Shown piece after piece: positions 1 through 7,232 of a DNA stretch of 45,616 nucleotides. The notes under the pieces were generated by a model, which was not told the origin of the DNA, ran no database searches, and worked only from the letters and a program-made list of their open reading frames with translations. Position 1 is the stretch's first letter. The number at the start of each line of letters is the position of its first letter. Source of the DNA: Sphingomonadaceae bacterium. Lineage in GTDB: Bacteria > Pseudomonadota > Alphaproteobacteria > Sphingomonadales > Sphingomonadaceae. A program made the translations under genes and the position numbers. Where the stretch lies: positions 1 through 45,616 of the forward strand of contig JAFAZF010000032.1 in NCBI GenBank assembly GCA_019239915.1, read 5' to 3'.

Positions 1-18
1 AGGGATCAGGGTGGTCAT
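1..18 (-). CDS. 5' end of an unidentified gene, runs off left edge
   Basis: Only the first six codons are visible on the minus strand, reading M-T-T-L-I-P. The start is supported by a strong Shine-Dalgarno match (AGAAGGAG) about eight bases upstream. The rest of the gene is outside the window, so the product cannot be named. It is divergent from recO and shares the intergenic region that carries the TGTGAC repeats. Confidence 0.5.
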
Positions 19-252
19 GACGGGCTCCTTCTCGTGGAGCCCCGATGCTCTGCCCGCCTCCCGCGGCGCTCAATGCGAGCGCGACGCTTGCCCCTTCACC
101 TCAACCGCGCCGCAAGCGCCCATCCCGCGCAGCGGGTTCGTGCATCCTACAGCGCGCCGGCCGGCGCATGATCGCGTTGGCTCTTTCTGATCGTAGGATT
201 CGCTACAGGTTGCGGGACCCAAAGGCCACGGCCTCCAAAGATCACGAAACCA

Positions 253-311
253 TGTGACCTTTCGCAACGGAACGCTGTGACCTTCGGCGCTCGCGTTATG
301 TGACTTTTCGC
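253..311. repeat. three direct TGTGAC repeats at 23-bp pitch
   Basis: TGTGACCTTTCGC begins at 253, TGTGACCTTCGGC at 276 and TGTGACTTTTCGC at 299. The starts are exactly 23 bp apart, and only the first 13 bases of each unit are conserved. The array ends 36 bp before recO and lies in the gap between recO and the divergent gene at the left edge. Tandem binding sites for a regulator are the simplest reading, but no known box was recognised. The remainder of the gap (19-252) shows nothing I can name. Confidence 0.75.
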
Positions 312-346
312 TCTCGCCGGTCGCCGTGCTGGCCTAGCATCGCGCC

Positions 347-1078
347 ATGCACATCCTCGCCGATGCCGTCGTCTGCGCCGTCCTGCCGCATGGCGAGCAT
401 GGCGTCGTCGCGCGTGCGCTGACGCCGGACGATGGGTTGCAGCCGGGCTATGTGCGCGGCGGGCGGTCGCGGCGGCTGCGGCCGGTGCTGATCCCCGGCA
501 ACCTCGTCCGCGCCGATTATCGCGCGCGCACCGCGGAGCAGCTCGCGGCGCTCACGGTCGAGCTCGTCCACAGCCGCGCCGCGCTGCTCGCCGAGCCGCT
601 GCCGGCCACCGCGATCGAGTGGACGACGGCGCTCACCGCCGCCGCGCTGCCCGAGGGCCAGCCCTATCCGCGGTTGTTCGCGGCGCTGTCGGCGGTGCTC
701 GACGCGATCGAGGCGGCGCCGGCGGCGCGCGGCTGGGCGGGCGCGCTGGTGCGCTACGAGCTGCTGCTGCTGTCCGAGCTCGGCTTCGGGCTCGATTTCA
801 CGCGCTGCGCCGCCGAAGGCGACGCGGGCGATCTCGCCTGGGTAAGCCCGAAGAGCGGCGTCGCGGTGAGCCGCGCCGCAGGGTCGGACTATGCCGACAA
901 GCTGCTGCCGCTGCCGCGCTTCCTGCTCGAGGGCGGCGTGGCGGGGTGGGACGAAGTGCTCGCCGGGCTCAGGCTCACCGGCCATTTCCTTGCCCGCGAT
1001 CTCTTCACCGGCCGACGCGCGAACGCGCTCGACGCGCGCGAACGGCTGGTGGCGAGGATCAGGCGGGTGGTGGGGTAA
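347..1078 (+). CDS. recO: DNA repair protein RecO
   Basis: RecO helps RecR load RecA onto SSB-coated single-stranded DNA in the RecFOR recombinational repair pathway; it is cytoplasmic. The 243-aa product has the usual family length. It starts with the RecO-type N-terminal OB-fold pattern (alternating hydrophobic strands, residues 5-75, with the G-x-x-G-x-V-x-A-L-x-P run at 16-26). A helical C-terminal domain contains the L-V-R-Y-E-L-x-L-L-x-x-L-G-F-G-L-D segment at about 134-150, typical of RecO. The four-cysteine zinc knuckle found in many RecO proteins is absent: only one Cys remains after that segment. The ATG at 347 has no clear Shine-Dalgarno sequence, so the start rests on the N-terminal fold. 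Confidence 0.93.
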   Translation: MHILADAVVCAVLPHGEHGVVARALTPDDGLQPGYVRGGRSRRLRPVLIPGNLVRADYRARTAEQLAALTVELVHSRAALLAEPLPATAIEWTTALTAAALPEGQPYPRLFAALSAVLDAIEAAPAARGWAGALVRYELLLLSELGFGLDFTRCAAEGDAGDLAWVSPKSGVAVSRAAGSDYADKLLPLPRFLLEGGVAGWDEVLAGLRLTGHFLARDLFTGRRANALDARERLVARIRRVVG

Positions 1079-1098
1079 TCGCTTAGCTAAAGGGAAAT

Positions 1099-1181
1099 CC
1101 GTTCGCACTGCGCGAAGTCGACGTGCGTGTCGCGAGCGCAACGCGTGTCGCGCGTCCTTTGACTTCGCTCAGGACGAACGG
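1099..1181. repeat. palindromic intergenic repeat (REP-like), subfamily A
   Basis: An 83-bp imperfect inverted repeat opens with CCGTTCG and closes with CGAACGG; its arms contain GCGAAGTCGA and TTGACTTCGCTC. It sits between the convergent recO and glutathione peroxidase genes, where it could act as a bidirectional terminator. It resembles the copies at 4463-4547 and 42323-42406. Confidence 0.8.
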
Positions 1182-1200
1182 ACTTCCTCTTTGGCAGGCG

Positions 1201-1755
1201 TCACTCGCTCGCGAACAGCTCGCGCTCGATCGCGCCGACCAGCGCGGGATCGTCGGGCGTGGTGCTCGGTGCGAAGCGGGCGACGACGTCACCGTCGCGC
1301 CCGATCAGGAACTTCTCGAAGTTCCACAGCACCTCGGGCTCCTCGGTCGGTGTCATGCCGTAATTCTTGAGCTTGGCGCGCATGTCCTCGCCGGTGGTCT
1401 GGGCCGACGGCACCGCATCGGTCAGCGCCTTGTAGAGCGGATGCTTGTCGGGGCCGGTCGCGACGACCTTGGAGAACATCGGAAAGTCCACGTCGAACTT
1501 GGTCGTGCAGAAGGTCTGGATCTCCTCCTCGGTGCCCGGCTCCTGGCCGCCGAAATCGTTGGCGGGGAAGCCGAGAACCTCGAAGCCTTCGCCGCGATAT
1601 TTGCGGTAGAGCGCCTCCAGCCCCTCATATTGCGGGGTCAGCCCGCATTTGGAGGCGACGTTGACGACGAGCAGCACCTTGCCCTCGTGTGCGGCGAGGC
1701 TGTCGTCCTGGCCGTCGATGGTCTTGAGCGGGATGTCCTGGATCGCGGTCGCCAT
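1201..1755 (-). CDS. glutathione peroxidase, thioredoxin-dependent type
   Basis: This 184-aa protein reduces hydrogen or lipid hydroperoxides, probably with thioredoxin as reductant. The peroxidatic Cys is C37 in S-K-C-G-L-T, where selenoenzymes have selenocysteine. The catalytic partners are visible: Q71 in F-P-A-N-D-F-G-G-Q-E-P-G and W144/N145 in L-W-N-F-E-K-F-L. A second Cys at 83 (F-C-T-T-K-F) is where the resolving cysteine of two-Cys peroxidases lies. The ATG at 1755 has AAGGAG seven bases upstream. The reading frame stays open far upstream on this strand, antisense to metZ, but that extension has no protein character and was discarded. There is no signal peptide, so it is cytoplasmic. 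Confidence 0.95.
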   Translation of the reverse strand: MATAIQDIPLKTIDGQDDSLAAHEGKVLLVVNVASKCGLTPQYEGLEALYRKYRGEGFEVLGFPANDFGGQEPGTEEEIQTFCTTKFDVDFPMFSKVVATGPDKHPLYKALTDAVPSAQTTGEDMRAKLKNYGMTPTEEPEVLWNFEKFLIGRDGDVVARFAPSTTPDDPALVGAIERELFASE

Positions 1756-1805
1756 TGTCGACTCTCCTTGAGGGGATTGAGGTGCGTACAGACCTAGCGT
1801 CCTCC

Positions 1806-1858
1806 CGTGGCGCTTCAAGGCGCATTGACGCCGCCCACCGCCACGCGCCAAAGCGGAG
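1806..1858 (+). promoter_or_regulatory. structured leader of metZ, possible translational switch
   Basis: Seven bases at 1806-1812 (CGTGGCG) pair perfectly with 1839-1845 (CGCCACG), enclosing a small hairpin 1819-1822/1829-1832. CGCTT at 1811-1815 can pair alternatively with AAGCG at 1851-1855, in an H-type pseudoknot arrangement that would cover the GGAG Shine-Dalgarno of metZ (1855-1858). Position and geometry recall SAM-binding leaders of alphaproteobacterial methionine genes, but the primary sequence does not match a consensus I know. A GTG at 1807 could also make this stretch coding, so the call is tentative. Confidence 0.3.
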
Positions 1859-1860
1859 CC

Positions 1861-3069
1861 ATGAAGCGCAAGACCGGCCAGGACCGTTCCGTTACCGACC
1901 GCTGGCGCCCCGCCACAAAGGCGGTGCGCGGCGGCACCGCGCGCTCGGAATGGGGCGAGACCAGCGAGGCGATCTTCCTCACCTCGGGCTATGCCTATGA
2001 TTGCGCGGCCGACGCCGCCGCGCGCTTCGCCGGCGAGCAGACCGGCATGACCTATTCGCGCCTCCAGAACCCGACGACCGAGATGCTCGAGCAGCGTATC
2101 GCGATCATCGAGGGCGCGGAGGCCGCGCGCTGCATGGCGAGCGGCATGGCGGCGATGACCGCGGCCTTGCTGTGCCAGCTCGCGCAGGGCGATCACGTCG
2201 TCGCCAGCCGGGCGCTGTTCGGCTCGTGCCGCTGGCTGACCGACACACTGCTGCCGCGCTTCGGCATCACGACGACGATCGTCGACGGCACCGATCCCGA
2301 CGCCTGGAAGGCGGCGCTCAAGCTCGAGACCAAGCTGTTCTTCTTCGAGACGCCTGCGAACCCCACGCTGGATGTCATCGATCTCGAAGCGGTCTGCAAG
2401 ATCGCGAAGGATGCGGGCGTCAAGACCGTCGTCGACAATGCCTTCGCCACCGCGGCGCTGCAGCGGCCGCTCGACTATGGCGCCGACATCGTCGCCTATT
2501 CGGCGACCAAGATGATGGACGGACAGGGCCGCGTGCTCGCCGGCGCGGTGGCCGGAACGGAGGATTTCATCCTCAACACGCTGCTCCCCTTCACGCGCAA
2601 CACCGGCCCGACGCTTTCGGCATTCAACGCCTGGGTGGTGCTGAAGGGGCTCGAGACGCTCGATCTGCGCATCCGCCGCCAGAGCGAGAATGCGCTCGCG
2701 GTTGCGCGCTTTATCGAGAAGCGCGTGCCGCGGCTGCTGTATCCGGCATTGCCGAGCCACCCCCAGCACGAGCTCGCGATGCGCCAGATGGCGGCGGGCG
2801 GGCCGATCATGTCGCTGTTCGTCGATGGCGGCCGCGTGCAGGCCCACGGCCTGCTCGACGCGCTCAGGCTCGTCGACATCTCGAACAACGTCGGCGATTC
2901 GCGCAGCCTGATGACGCACCCCGCCTCGACGACCCACGCCGGCCTGACTGCGGAGACCCGCGAGCAGATGGGCATCACCGAGGGGATGCTCCGCCTCTCG
3001 ATCGGGCTGGAGGACCCCGACGACCTGATCGACGATTTCGACCAGGCGCTCGCGGCGGTCGGGTTGTGA
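1861..3069 (+). CDS. metZ: O-succinylhomoserine sulfhydrylase MetZ
   Basis: This PLP enzyme of the Cys/Met metabolism family makes homocysteine from O-succinylhomoserine and sulfide in direct-sulfhydrylation methionine synthesis. The 402-aa length is normal. The cofactor lysine is K217 in A-Y-S-A-T-K-M-M-D-G-Q-G-R, D192 in V-V-D-N-A-F contacts the pyridine nitrogen, and the Y-S-R-L-Q-N-P-T motif (65-72) contacts the phosphate. The lysine motif ending in D-G-Q-G-R is typical of MetZ rather than cystathionine lyases. The ATG at 1861 follows GCGGAG; an in-frame GTG at 1807 would add 18 residues of low-complexity sequence and is less likely. The gene is followed after 25 bp by apaG. Confidence 0.95.
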   Translation: MKRKTGQDRSVTDRWRPATKAVRGGTARSEWGETSEAIFLTSGYAYDCAADAAARFAGEQTGMTYSRLQNPTTEMLEQRIAIIEGAEAARCMASGMAAMTAALLCQLAQGDHVVASRALFGSCRWLTDTLLPRFGITTTIVDGTDPDAWKAALKLETKLFFFETPANPTLDVIDLEAVCKIAKDAGVKTVVDNAFATAALQRPLDYGADIVAYSATKMMDGQGRVLAGAVAGTEDFILNTLLPFTRNTGPTLSAFNAWVVLKGLETLDLRIRRQSENALAVARFIEKRVPRLLYPALPSHPQHELAMRQMAAGGPIMSLFVDGGRVQAHGLLDALRLVDISNNVGDSRSLMTHPASTTHAGLTAETREQMGITEGMLRLSIGLEDPDDLIDDFDQALAAVGL

Positions 3070-3094
3070 CGGCAAAGGCGGCGAGGATGGCGGC

Positions 3095-3493
3095 GTGAAG
3101 AGCTTCTTCCCGCACGAGGCGACGACCGGCGACGTCACCGTCCGCGTGTCGGTCAGCTACCTGCCCGAGCAGTCCGATCCGGCGAACGGGCGCTGGTTCT
3201 GGGCCTATCATATCCGCATCGAGAACGACGGCGATCAGCCGGTTCAGCTCGTCAGCCGGCATTGGCTGATCACCGACGGGCGCGGCAGCGCCCAGGAGGT
3301 GCGTGGCGAAGGCGTCGTCGGCGAACAGCCGCTGATCGGGCCTGGCGACAGCTACGACTATGTCTCGGGCTGCCCGCTGCACACACCCTCGGGCACGATG
3401 GAGGGCAGTTACCAGATGCTCGCTGCCAGCGGCGCCAGCTTCGATGCGACGATTCCACGCTTCGCGCTGCTCGCGCCGGTGACGCTGCATTGA
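3095..3493 (+). CDS. apaG: ApaG protein (FN3-like fold)
   Basis: ApaG is a small cytoplasmic protein with a fibronectin-III-like fold. It is linked genetically to Co2+/Mg2+ homeostasis and AppppA metabolism in enterobacteria, but its biochemical role is unsettled. The 132-aa product carries the family hallmarks: W-x-x-R-x-W-x-I-T-D near residues 56-62, the G-x-G-x-x-G pattern (V-R-G-E-G-V-V-G) and the C-P-L-x-T-P-x-G-x-M-E-G-x-Y-x-M run in the C-terminal half. It starts at GTG 3095, preceded by a GAGG-like sequence, 25 bp after metZ, so the two are probably co-transcribed. The metZ-apaG pairing fits sphingomonad gene order as I remember it. Confidence 0.92.
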   Translation: MKSFFPHEATTGDVTVRVSVSYLPEQSDPANGRWFWAYHIRIENDGDQPVQLVSRHWLITDGRGSAQEVRGEGVVGEQPLIGPGDSYDYVSGCPLHTPSGTMEGSYQMLAASGASFDATIPRFALLAPVTLH

Positions 3494-3501
3494 GCCGAAT
3501 T

Positions 3502-3637
3502 CACACCACCCTTCGCCCGGAGCTTGTCGAAGCCTGTCCTGAGCGACGCCGCAGGCGGCGTCGAAGCGGGCTACCCTTTTCTTCAAGCGGCGCCGGAAGA
3601 AAAACAGTGCTTCGACGGGCTCAGGGCGAACGGTGTG
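3502..3637. repeat. palindromic intergenic repeat (REP-like), long form
   Basis: An inverted repeat has outer arms CACACC/GGTGTG and inner arms GAGCTTGTCGAAGC and GCTTCGACGGGCTC. The middle holds a second palindrome, GACGCCGCAGGCGGCGTC (3545-3562). It fills the gap between apaG and the LysR gene and ends 19 bp before that gene's ATG. Confidence 0.8.
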
Positions 3638-3656
3638 AGAATGGCGAGACGGCCGC

Positions 3657-4445
3657 ATGAAGCGCACGCACCTCCCGCTCAATGGCCTGCGCGTGCTCGA
3701 CGCTGCCGCGCGCCATCTTAGTTTCACGCGCGCAGCAGACGAACTGGCGGTAACGCCCGCCGCCGTCGGCCAGCAGATCCGCGCGCTCGAGGATACGCTC
3801 GGCGTCGTGCTGTTCAGGCGCACCGCAAAGGGGCTCGAGCTGACGCCGGAGGGCGAAGCGGGCCTGGAGGCGCTGCGCCGCGGATTCCTCGAATTTGAGG
3901 AGGCGGTGCGCGCGATGCAGGCCGGTCAATCCTCGAAGACGCTCACCATCGCCAGCGCGCGCGATGTCACCGAAAAGTGGCTCGCGCCGCGCCTCGCCGC
4001 CTATGCGAAGACCGATCCCGAGCTGCGGTTCGTCCTGCTTGCCGCCGACGAGCAGCTCGATTTCACCCAGGCCAATCTCGATCTCGCGATCCGATTCGGC
4101 ACCGACGCCGGTGGCCACGAGGGCGTTGCGCTGCTGCCGCCGGGCTTCGTCTGCGTCGGGATCGACGGCGCGGGCGAGGCGGCGATTGCCTGGCCGGGCT
4201 GCCCTGCGGACACGGGACGGGGCGAGCTCCTGAGCGTCGCCGACGCCGGGCTCGCGATCGAGGCGGCGGTCGCGGGCTTCGGCCGCGCCTGCGTGCCGGC
4301 GCTGCTTGCCCAGGCGGACATCGCGGCCGGACGGCTGAAACTGTTCGAGGAGCGCGGCGGCGACGAGAGCTATTGGCTGGTCGCGCCGACCCCGCAATGG
4401 CGCCAGAAGAAGGTCAAGACGCTCGTCGCCGCGCTGATGGCCTGA
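3657..4445 (+). CDS. LysR-family transcriptional regulator, GcvA-like, shortened effector domain
   Basis: The N-terminal winged helix-turn-helix (residues 6-64) is a clean LysR domain, with L-R-V-L-D-A-A-A-R-H-L-S-F-T-R-A-A-D-E-L then V-T-P-A-A-V-G-Q-Q-I-R-A-L-E and the F-R-R-T wing. The N-terminal sequence (L-P-L-N-G-L-R-V-L) places it near GcvA. The effector-binding part follows to residue 262. Family members are normally about 295-310 aa, and the shortage falls in the second lobe, between L-L-P-P-G-F and the closing V-P-A-L-L region. The gene has no frameshift sign and ends in a normal stop. Its target is unknown; no divergent partner gene is adjacent, because the upstream gap is filled by a palindromic repeat. 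Confidence 0.88.
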   Translation: MKRTHLPLNGLRVLDAAARHLSFTRAADELAVTPAAVGQQIRALEDTLGVVLFRRTAKGLELTPEGEAGLEALRRGFLEFEEAVRAMQAGQSSKTLTIASARDVTEKWLAPRLAAYAKTDPELRFVLLAADEQLDFTQANLDLAIRFGTDAGGHEGVALLPPGFVCVGIDGAGEAAIAWPGCPADTGRGELLSVADAGLAIEAAVAGFGRACVPALLAQADIAAGRLKLFEERGGDESYWLVAPTPQWRQKKVKTLVAALMA

Positions 4446-4462
4446 CCTACTATCCGGTTGCC

Positions 4463-4547
4463 CCGCTCGCACTGAGCGAAGTCGAAGTGCGTGCCAAGCA
4501 CAGCCAACGCTTGCGGCACGTCCTTCGACTTCGCTCAGGACGAACGG
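4463..4547. repeat. palindromic intergenic repeat (REP-like), subfamily A
   Basis: The left arm reads CACTGAGCGAAGTCGAAGTG and the right arm CCTTCGACTTCGCTCAGGA, ending CGAACGG. The left arm plus its flank GCGTGCCAAGCA is shared almost base for base with the copy at 42323-42406, 38 kb away. It lies 18 bp after the LysR stop codon. Confidence 0.85.
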
Positions 4548-4639
4548 ATCTTCGTTATCCTTTTTCGTCGCGTGCTTTGCGTCACACTCCCGCCCCGAGG
4601 CGGGCGCTAATCATCGAACGCTGGGAAAGGGGACCACCC

Positions 4640-5038
4640 ATGAAGACCGTCATTCTCACTATCGCCGCCGGCGCTTCGGCGCTCGCCACAACCGCCGCTT
4701 CCGCCGCGCCAGGCGATGAGCTGGCCGGCAACAGTGCCGAGGTGGTGCGCAGCGACGGTGCGCGCGGCCGCATCCTGTTCGCGCGGGACGGATCGTTGCG
4801 CTTCACCGGCAAATATGAAGGGCACGGCTTCGATACCGACGGCGGCTGGACGCTCGCCAACGGGCAGCTCTGCTGGGATTTGCGCAATCATGTTCACGAA
4901 TGCTGGGTCTACCCGCAGCAGCTGATGTTCGACGCGCCGACGATGCTGCGCAGCGCCGATGGGCCGCTCGGGCTGCGCTTCACCGTCCGTTACGGCACCG
5001 GCGCGGTGATGCCGAAGGACGGCGCGTTCAATCATTGA
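4640..5038 (+). CDS. small secreted protein of unknown function
   Basis: The 132-aa product starts with a clear Sec signal peptide (M-K-T-V-I-L-T-I-A-A-G-A-S-A-L-A, cleavage probably after A-S-A near residue 23), so it is likely periplasmic. The mature part contains R-I-L-F-A-R-D-G-S-L-R-F-T-G-K-Y, W-T-L-A-N-G-Q-L-C-W-D and H-E-C-W-V-Y. This looks like a compact beta-rich domain with two cysteines (near residues 78 and 87) that could form a disulfide. The ATG at 4640 follows AAAGGGG. I do not recognise a named family. It stands alone between two palindromic repeats. Confidence 0.8.
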   Translation: MKTVILTIAAGASALATTAASAAPGDELAGNSAEVVRSDGARGRILFARDGSLRFTGKYEGHGFDTDGGWTLANGQLCWDLRNHVHECWVYPQQLMFDAPTMLRSADGPLGLRFTVRYGTGAVMPKDGAFNH

Positions 5039-5064
5039 CCCGCACCGTTACGGGCAAGATCGTT

Positions 5065-5180
5065 CCGTTCGTCCTGAGGAGCCGCTGAGCTTATCGAAGC
5101 GGCGTCTCGAAGGACGCGCTGGAGGCCGGTCCTTCGAGGCGGGCCCTGGGCTGCGCTCGGGCCCTCCTCAGGACGAACGG
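5065..5180. repeat. palindromic intergenic repeat between convergent genes
   Basis: A 116-bp inverted repeat has outer arms CCGTTCGTCCTGAGGA and TCCTCAGGACGAACGG, which are exact reverse complements over 16 bp. Inner arms contain TCTCGAAGGAC and GTCCTTCGAGGC. It separates the secreted-protein gene from the leftward SPFH operon and could terminate both. Confidence 0.85.
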
Positions 5181-5202
5181 TCCTGTCTTAGACATCCGGA
5201 GC

Positions 5203-5739
5203 TCAAGCAAGCAGCATCGCTCGTCCGCGCAGCGTTTCACCGATCGCGGCGATGCCTTGCTCGATCTCCGGCTTGCGCTGGAGCACCGCGTCGCCGCCCA
5301 GCCCCGCGAGCAGCGCGCGGAGCAGTTCGGCCTGGCCGACCAGCGCCTTGTCCTTCTCGCCGAGCGCCTCGAGCGTCTCCGCTTCCTTGCGATAGCGTTG
5401 CGTCATGCGGTCGTTCTCGGGGACGGGCTGGTGCCGGATCTGCCCTTCGAGGCCCCCGACCGCGCTCGACAGCCGCTCGATCGCCTGCGCGTTTGCCGTC
5501 ACCGCCGGATCCGGGAAGGGCTTTTCGCGGGTCGGCGGCGGGATGTTGGTGCGGCGATAGTCGCCCTCAGCGGCGGCGAGCGAGGCGCGCGCTTGTGCGA
5601 GCAGCGATCCGGCCAGCGCGCGGATGCGCTGGTCGTCCGCGCGCAGCTGGTTCTCCTCGCGGTAGAAATTATAGCCATAGCCGTTGAACAGGTTGATCGC
5701 GACGCGCGCCACCGCGCCGACGTCGTAGAAGTCGGTCAT
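5203..5739 (-). CDS. coiled-coil protein of unknown function, SPFH operon
   Basis: This is a 178-aa soluble protein without signal peptide or membrane segment. It is rich in Ala, Leu, Arg, Glu and Gln, with probable helical or coiled-coil stretches at about 35-60, 82-105 and 115-175. The central segment is proline-rich (N-I-P-P-P-T-R-E-K-P-F-P). No enzymatic motif is seen and I do not recognise a family. The ATG overlaps the stop of the upstream SPFH gene in an ATGA arrangement, so the two are translationally coupled and probably work together. It is the last gene of the leftward operon. Confidence 0.82.
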   Translation of the reverse strand: MTDFYDVGAVARVAINLFNGYGYNFYREENQLRADDQRIRALAGSLLAQARASLAAAEGDYRRTNIPPPTREKPFPDPAVTANAQAIERLSSAVGGLEGQIRHQPVPENDRMTQRYRKEAETLEALGEKDKALVGQAELLRALLAGLGGDAVLQRKPEIEQGIAAIGETLRGRAMLLA

Positions 5740-6569
5740 GCGCCGGCGCCGACCTCTTCGCCCAGCGGGAACACGCCGGTCGGCTGCGCGCCGATGTGGA
5801 AGGGCACGCCGGCGGCGGCATTTGGGGCTGAAACCAAGCCCTTGTCGGCCATTCTGAGCGCCAGATAGTAGCGCACCGCCTCGATCGGCGAGAGCCCGAT
5901 CGCCTGCAGCGAGATAAGCTCGCGCATCCGCTCGTCGCGCGGCATGATGAGCACCTTGAGGTCGTTCAGCATGATGCCGTAGACCTTGAGGAAGTCGGTG
6001 AGATGCTGCTTTACCGCCTCGCGCACGTCGCTGATGCGCTCGTTGATATTCTCCATCTTGGTGATCTGGACGATCTGGTTGATCGCCTGCTCGATCGCCG
6101 GGCCGGCATAGTCGGCGACCTCCTGCGTATCGATCACCGCGCCCGAGAACGGCATATGGGTGATGAGGTCGAGCGCTTCCTCCTTGCTGTCGATGTGGAT
6201 GTAGTAATCGACGACATAGGCCATCTCGGCCATTTCGGCGCTGGTCGCGATGCCCTGGTTGCGGACGAGCAGCTTCGAACGGTTGATGTAGATGACCTCA
6301 TAGACCCAGGGGCTGGAGCCGCCGAAGAAGCCCTGCGCGATCGATCCGATCAGCGGCTTGTCGGGCGTCTCCAACGCATACTGCCCGGTCTCGTAGACGT
6401 TGAGCACCGCGCCGCGCGACTTGAGCACGCAGAAATGGTTGCTCTCGACGGTCAGCAACGAGCCCGAGACGATGCTCTCGTCGGCGATCTTCATCGCGAC
6501 GGTGCGCGTGCCGAGCGCGTCGGTGCCGTCGCGTTGGAGCGAGGTGATGACCTGACGGGTAATTGCCAT
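5736..6569 (-). CDS. SPFH/Band-7-like protein
   Basis: The 277-aa product has the layout of SPFH (stomatin/prohibitin/flotillin) proteins. There is a beta-rich N-terminal half (residues 15-130, with L-L-T-V-E-S-N-H-F-C-V-L-K-S-R-G-A-V-L-N-V-Y-E spaced as strands). An alternating charged helical segment follows (165-215: I-E-Q-A-I-N-Q-I-V-Q, then R-I-S-D-V-R-E-A-V-K-Q-H-L), as in the oligomerising helix of SPFH domains. It has no transmembrane segment of its own. The upstream gene encodes a membrane-anchored protein that could tether it. The start at 6569 has AAGGAAGAAG upstream. The family is involved in membrane microdomains and envelope stress; the exact role here is inferred only. Confidence 0.75.
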   Translation of the reverse strand: MAITRQVITSLQRDGTDALGTRTVAMKIADESIVSGSLLTVESNHFCVLKSRGAVLNVYETGQYALETPDKPLIGSIAQGFFGGSSPWVYEVIYINRSKLLVRNQGIATSAEMAEMAYVVDYYIHIDSKEEALDLITHMPFSGAVIDTQEVADYAGPAIEQAINQIVQITKMENINERISDVREAVKQHLTDFLKVYGIMLNDLKVLIMPRDERMRELISLQAIGLSPIEAVRYYLALRMADKGLVSAPNAAAGVPFHIGAQPTGVFPLGEEVGAGA

Positions 6570-6604
6570 CGTCTTCTTCCTTCTCTGTCCAAGTCATTGA
6601 TAAA

Positions 6605-7084
6605 TTATCGGGGAGAGCAGAGCCCGCGTTGCCGCGCGATCGCGGCGACGGAACTCGAGCGAGGCCGTCGTGCGATCGGGCCGTGCGGATGAAGCGTGAT
6701 GCCGAGCGGCGGCACCATCGCGGGCGCACAGCGCCGCGACGCGGGTACGTGCCCTTGGCTCGGCAGCGGTCCGGTCGCGCGGATCGTCTCGACATCGCGC
6801 TTGAGCGTGGCAAACGGCGAAGCCGTGCGACGCGCCGCGACTGGTGGCGCCCCGGCGATCGGCCGGCGCTGTGCTTCGGTGGCGGCGGCCTGTTCCGCCA
6901 TCTCCTGCAGCGCTTCGGCGGCTTCCTTGGGCAGGAAGGCGGCGAACTCCTTCGCGACCTCCGCGAGCGCGGCGGCGGCATCCTCCGGCGGCGCGACCAT
7001 GCCGCCGCGCTGCCGCGCGCCGGCTCGGCCGCGTGCGAACCAGATGAAGGCGGCGATCATGACGAGCAGCAGCAGATGCGACAC
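6605..7084 (-). CDS. membrane-anchored protein, first gene of SPFH operon
   Basis: This 159-aa protein begins with a single transmembrane segment (residues 3-17, L-L-L-L-V-M-I-A-A-F-I-W-F-A), followed by an R-G-R-A-G-A-R-Q-R stop-transfer stretch. That predicts an N-out/C-in anchor. A helical Ala/Glu-rich region (34-75) comes next, then an Arg/Pro-rich tail without recognisable motif. The GTG at 7084 is chosen because GGGAGG lies seven bases upstream. It is 35 bp ahead of the SPFH gene on the same strand and divergent from the flavoprotein gene. The C-terminal third has weak coding character, so the gene is less certain than its neighbours. Confidence 0.6.
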   Translation of the reverse strand: MSHLLLLVMIAAFIWFARGRAGARQRGGMVAPPEDAAAALAEVAKEFAAFLPKEAAEALQEMAEQAAATEAQRRPIAGAPPVAARRTASPFATLKRDVETIRATGPLPSQGHVPASRRCAPAMVPPLGITLHPHGPIARRPRSSSVAAIARQRGLCSPR

Positions 7085-7232
7085 CGCATGCCTCCCGGGG
7101 ATTCGGCCGTCGTGCGGCGATCATGCGCCAACTTCCGTTTCGGAGCCACATCAAAAGGAGAGCGCCGCCGGGCGGATTTGGCTTCGGCCTGCCACCATGC
7201 CACCGCTGGAGAAGCGATCTGGAGCAAAGCCT

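Noticed and set aside
1806-1858. SAM-II riboswitch proper upstream of metZ
   Set aside because: Loop length and conserved bases do not match the SAM-II core as I remember it; only the position and pseudoknot geometry are reminiscent, so it is listed only as a tentative structured leader.
1756-3138. Long open minus-strand frame continuous with glutathione peroxidase, antisense to metZ (about 460 codons)
   Set aside because: Composition is dominated by Arg, Ala, Gly and His as expected for the mirror frame of a G+C-rich gene. The glutathione peroxidase domain starts cleanly at ATG 1755 with its own ribosome-binding site, and metZ on the other strand is unambiguous.
4640-5038. Fusion of the secreted protein with upstream LysR-region sequence (frame open from 3977)
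   Set aside because: The upstream part overlaps the LysR gene in another frame, and a strong signal peptide with ribosome-binding site marks the start at 4640.
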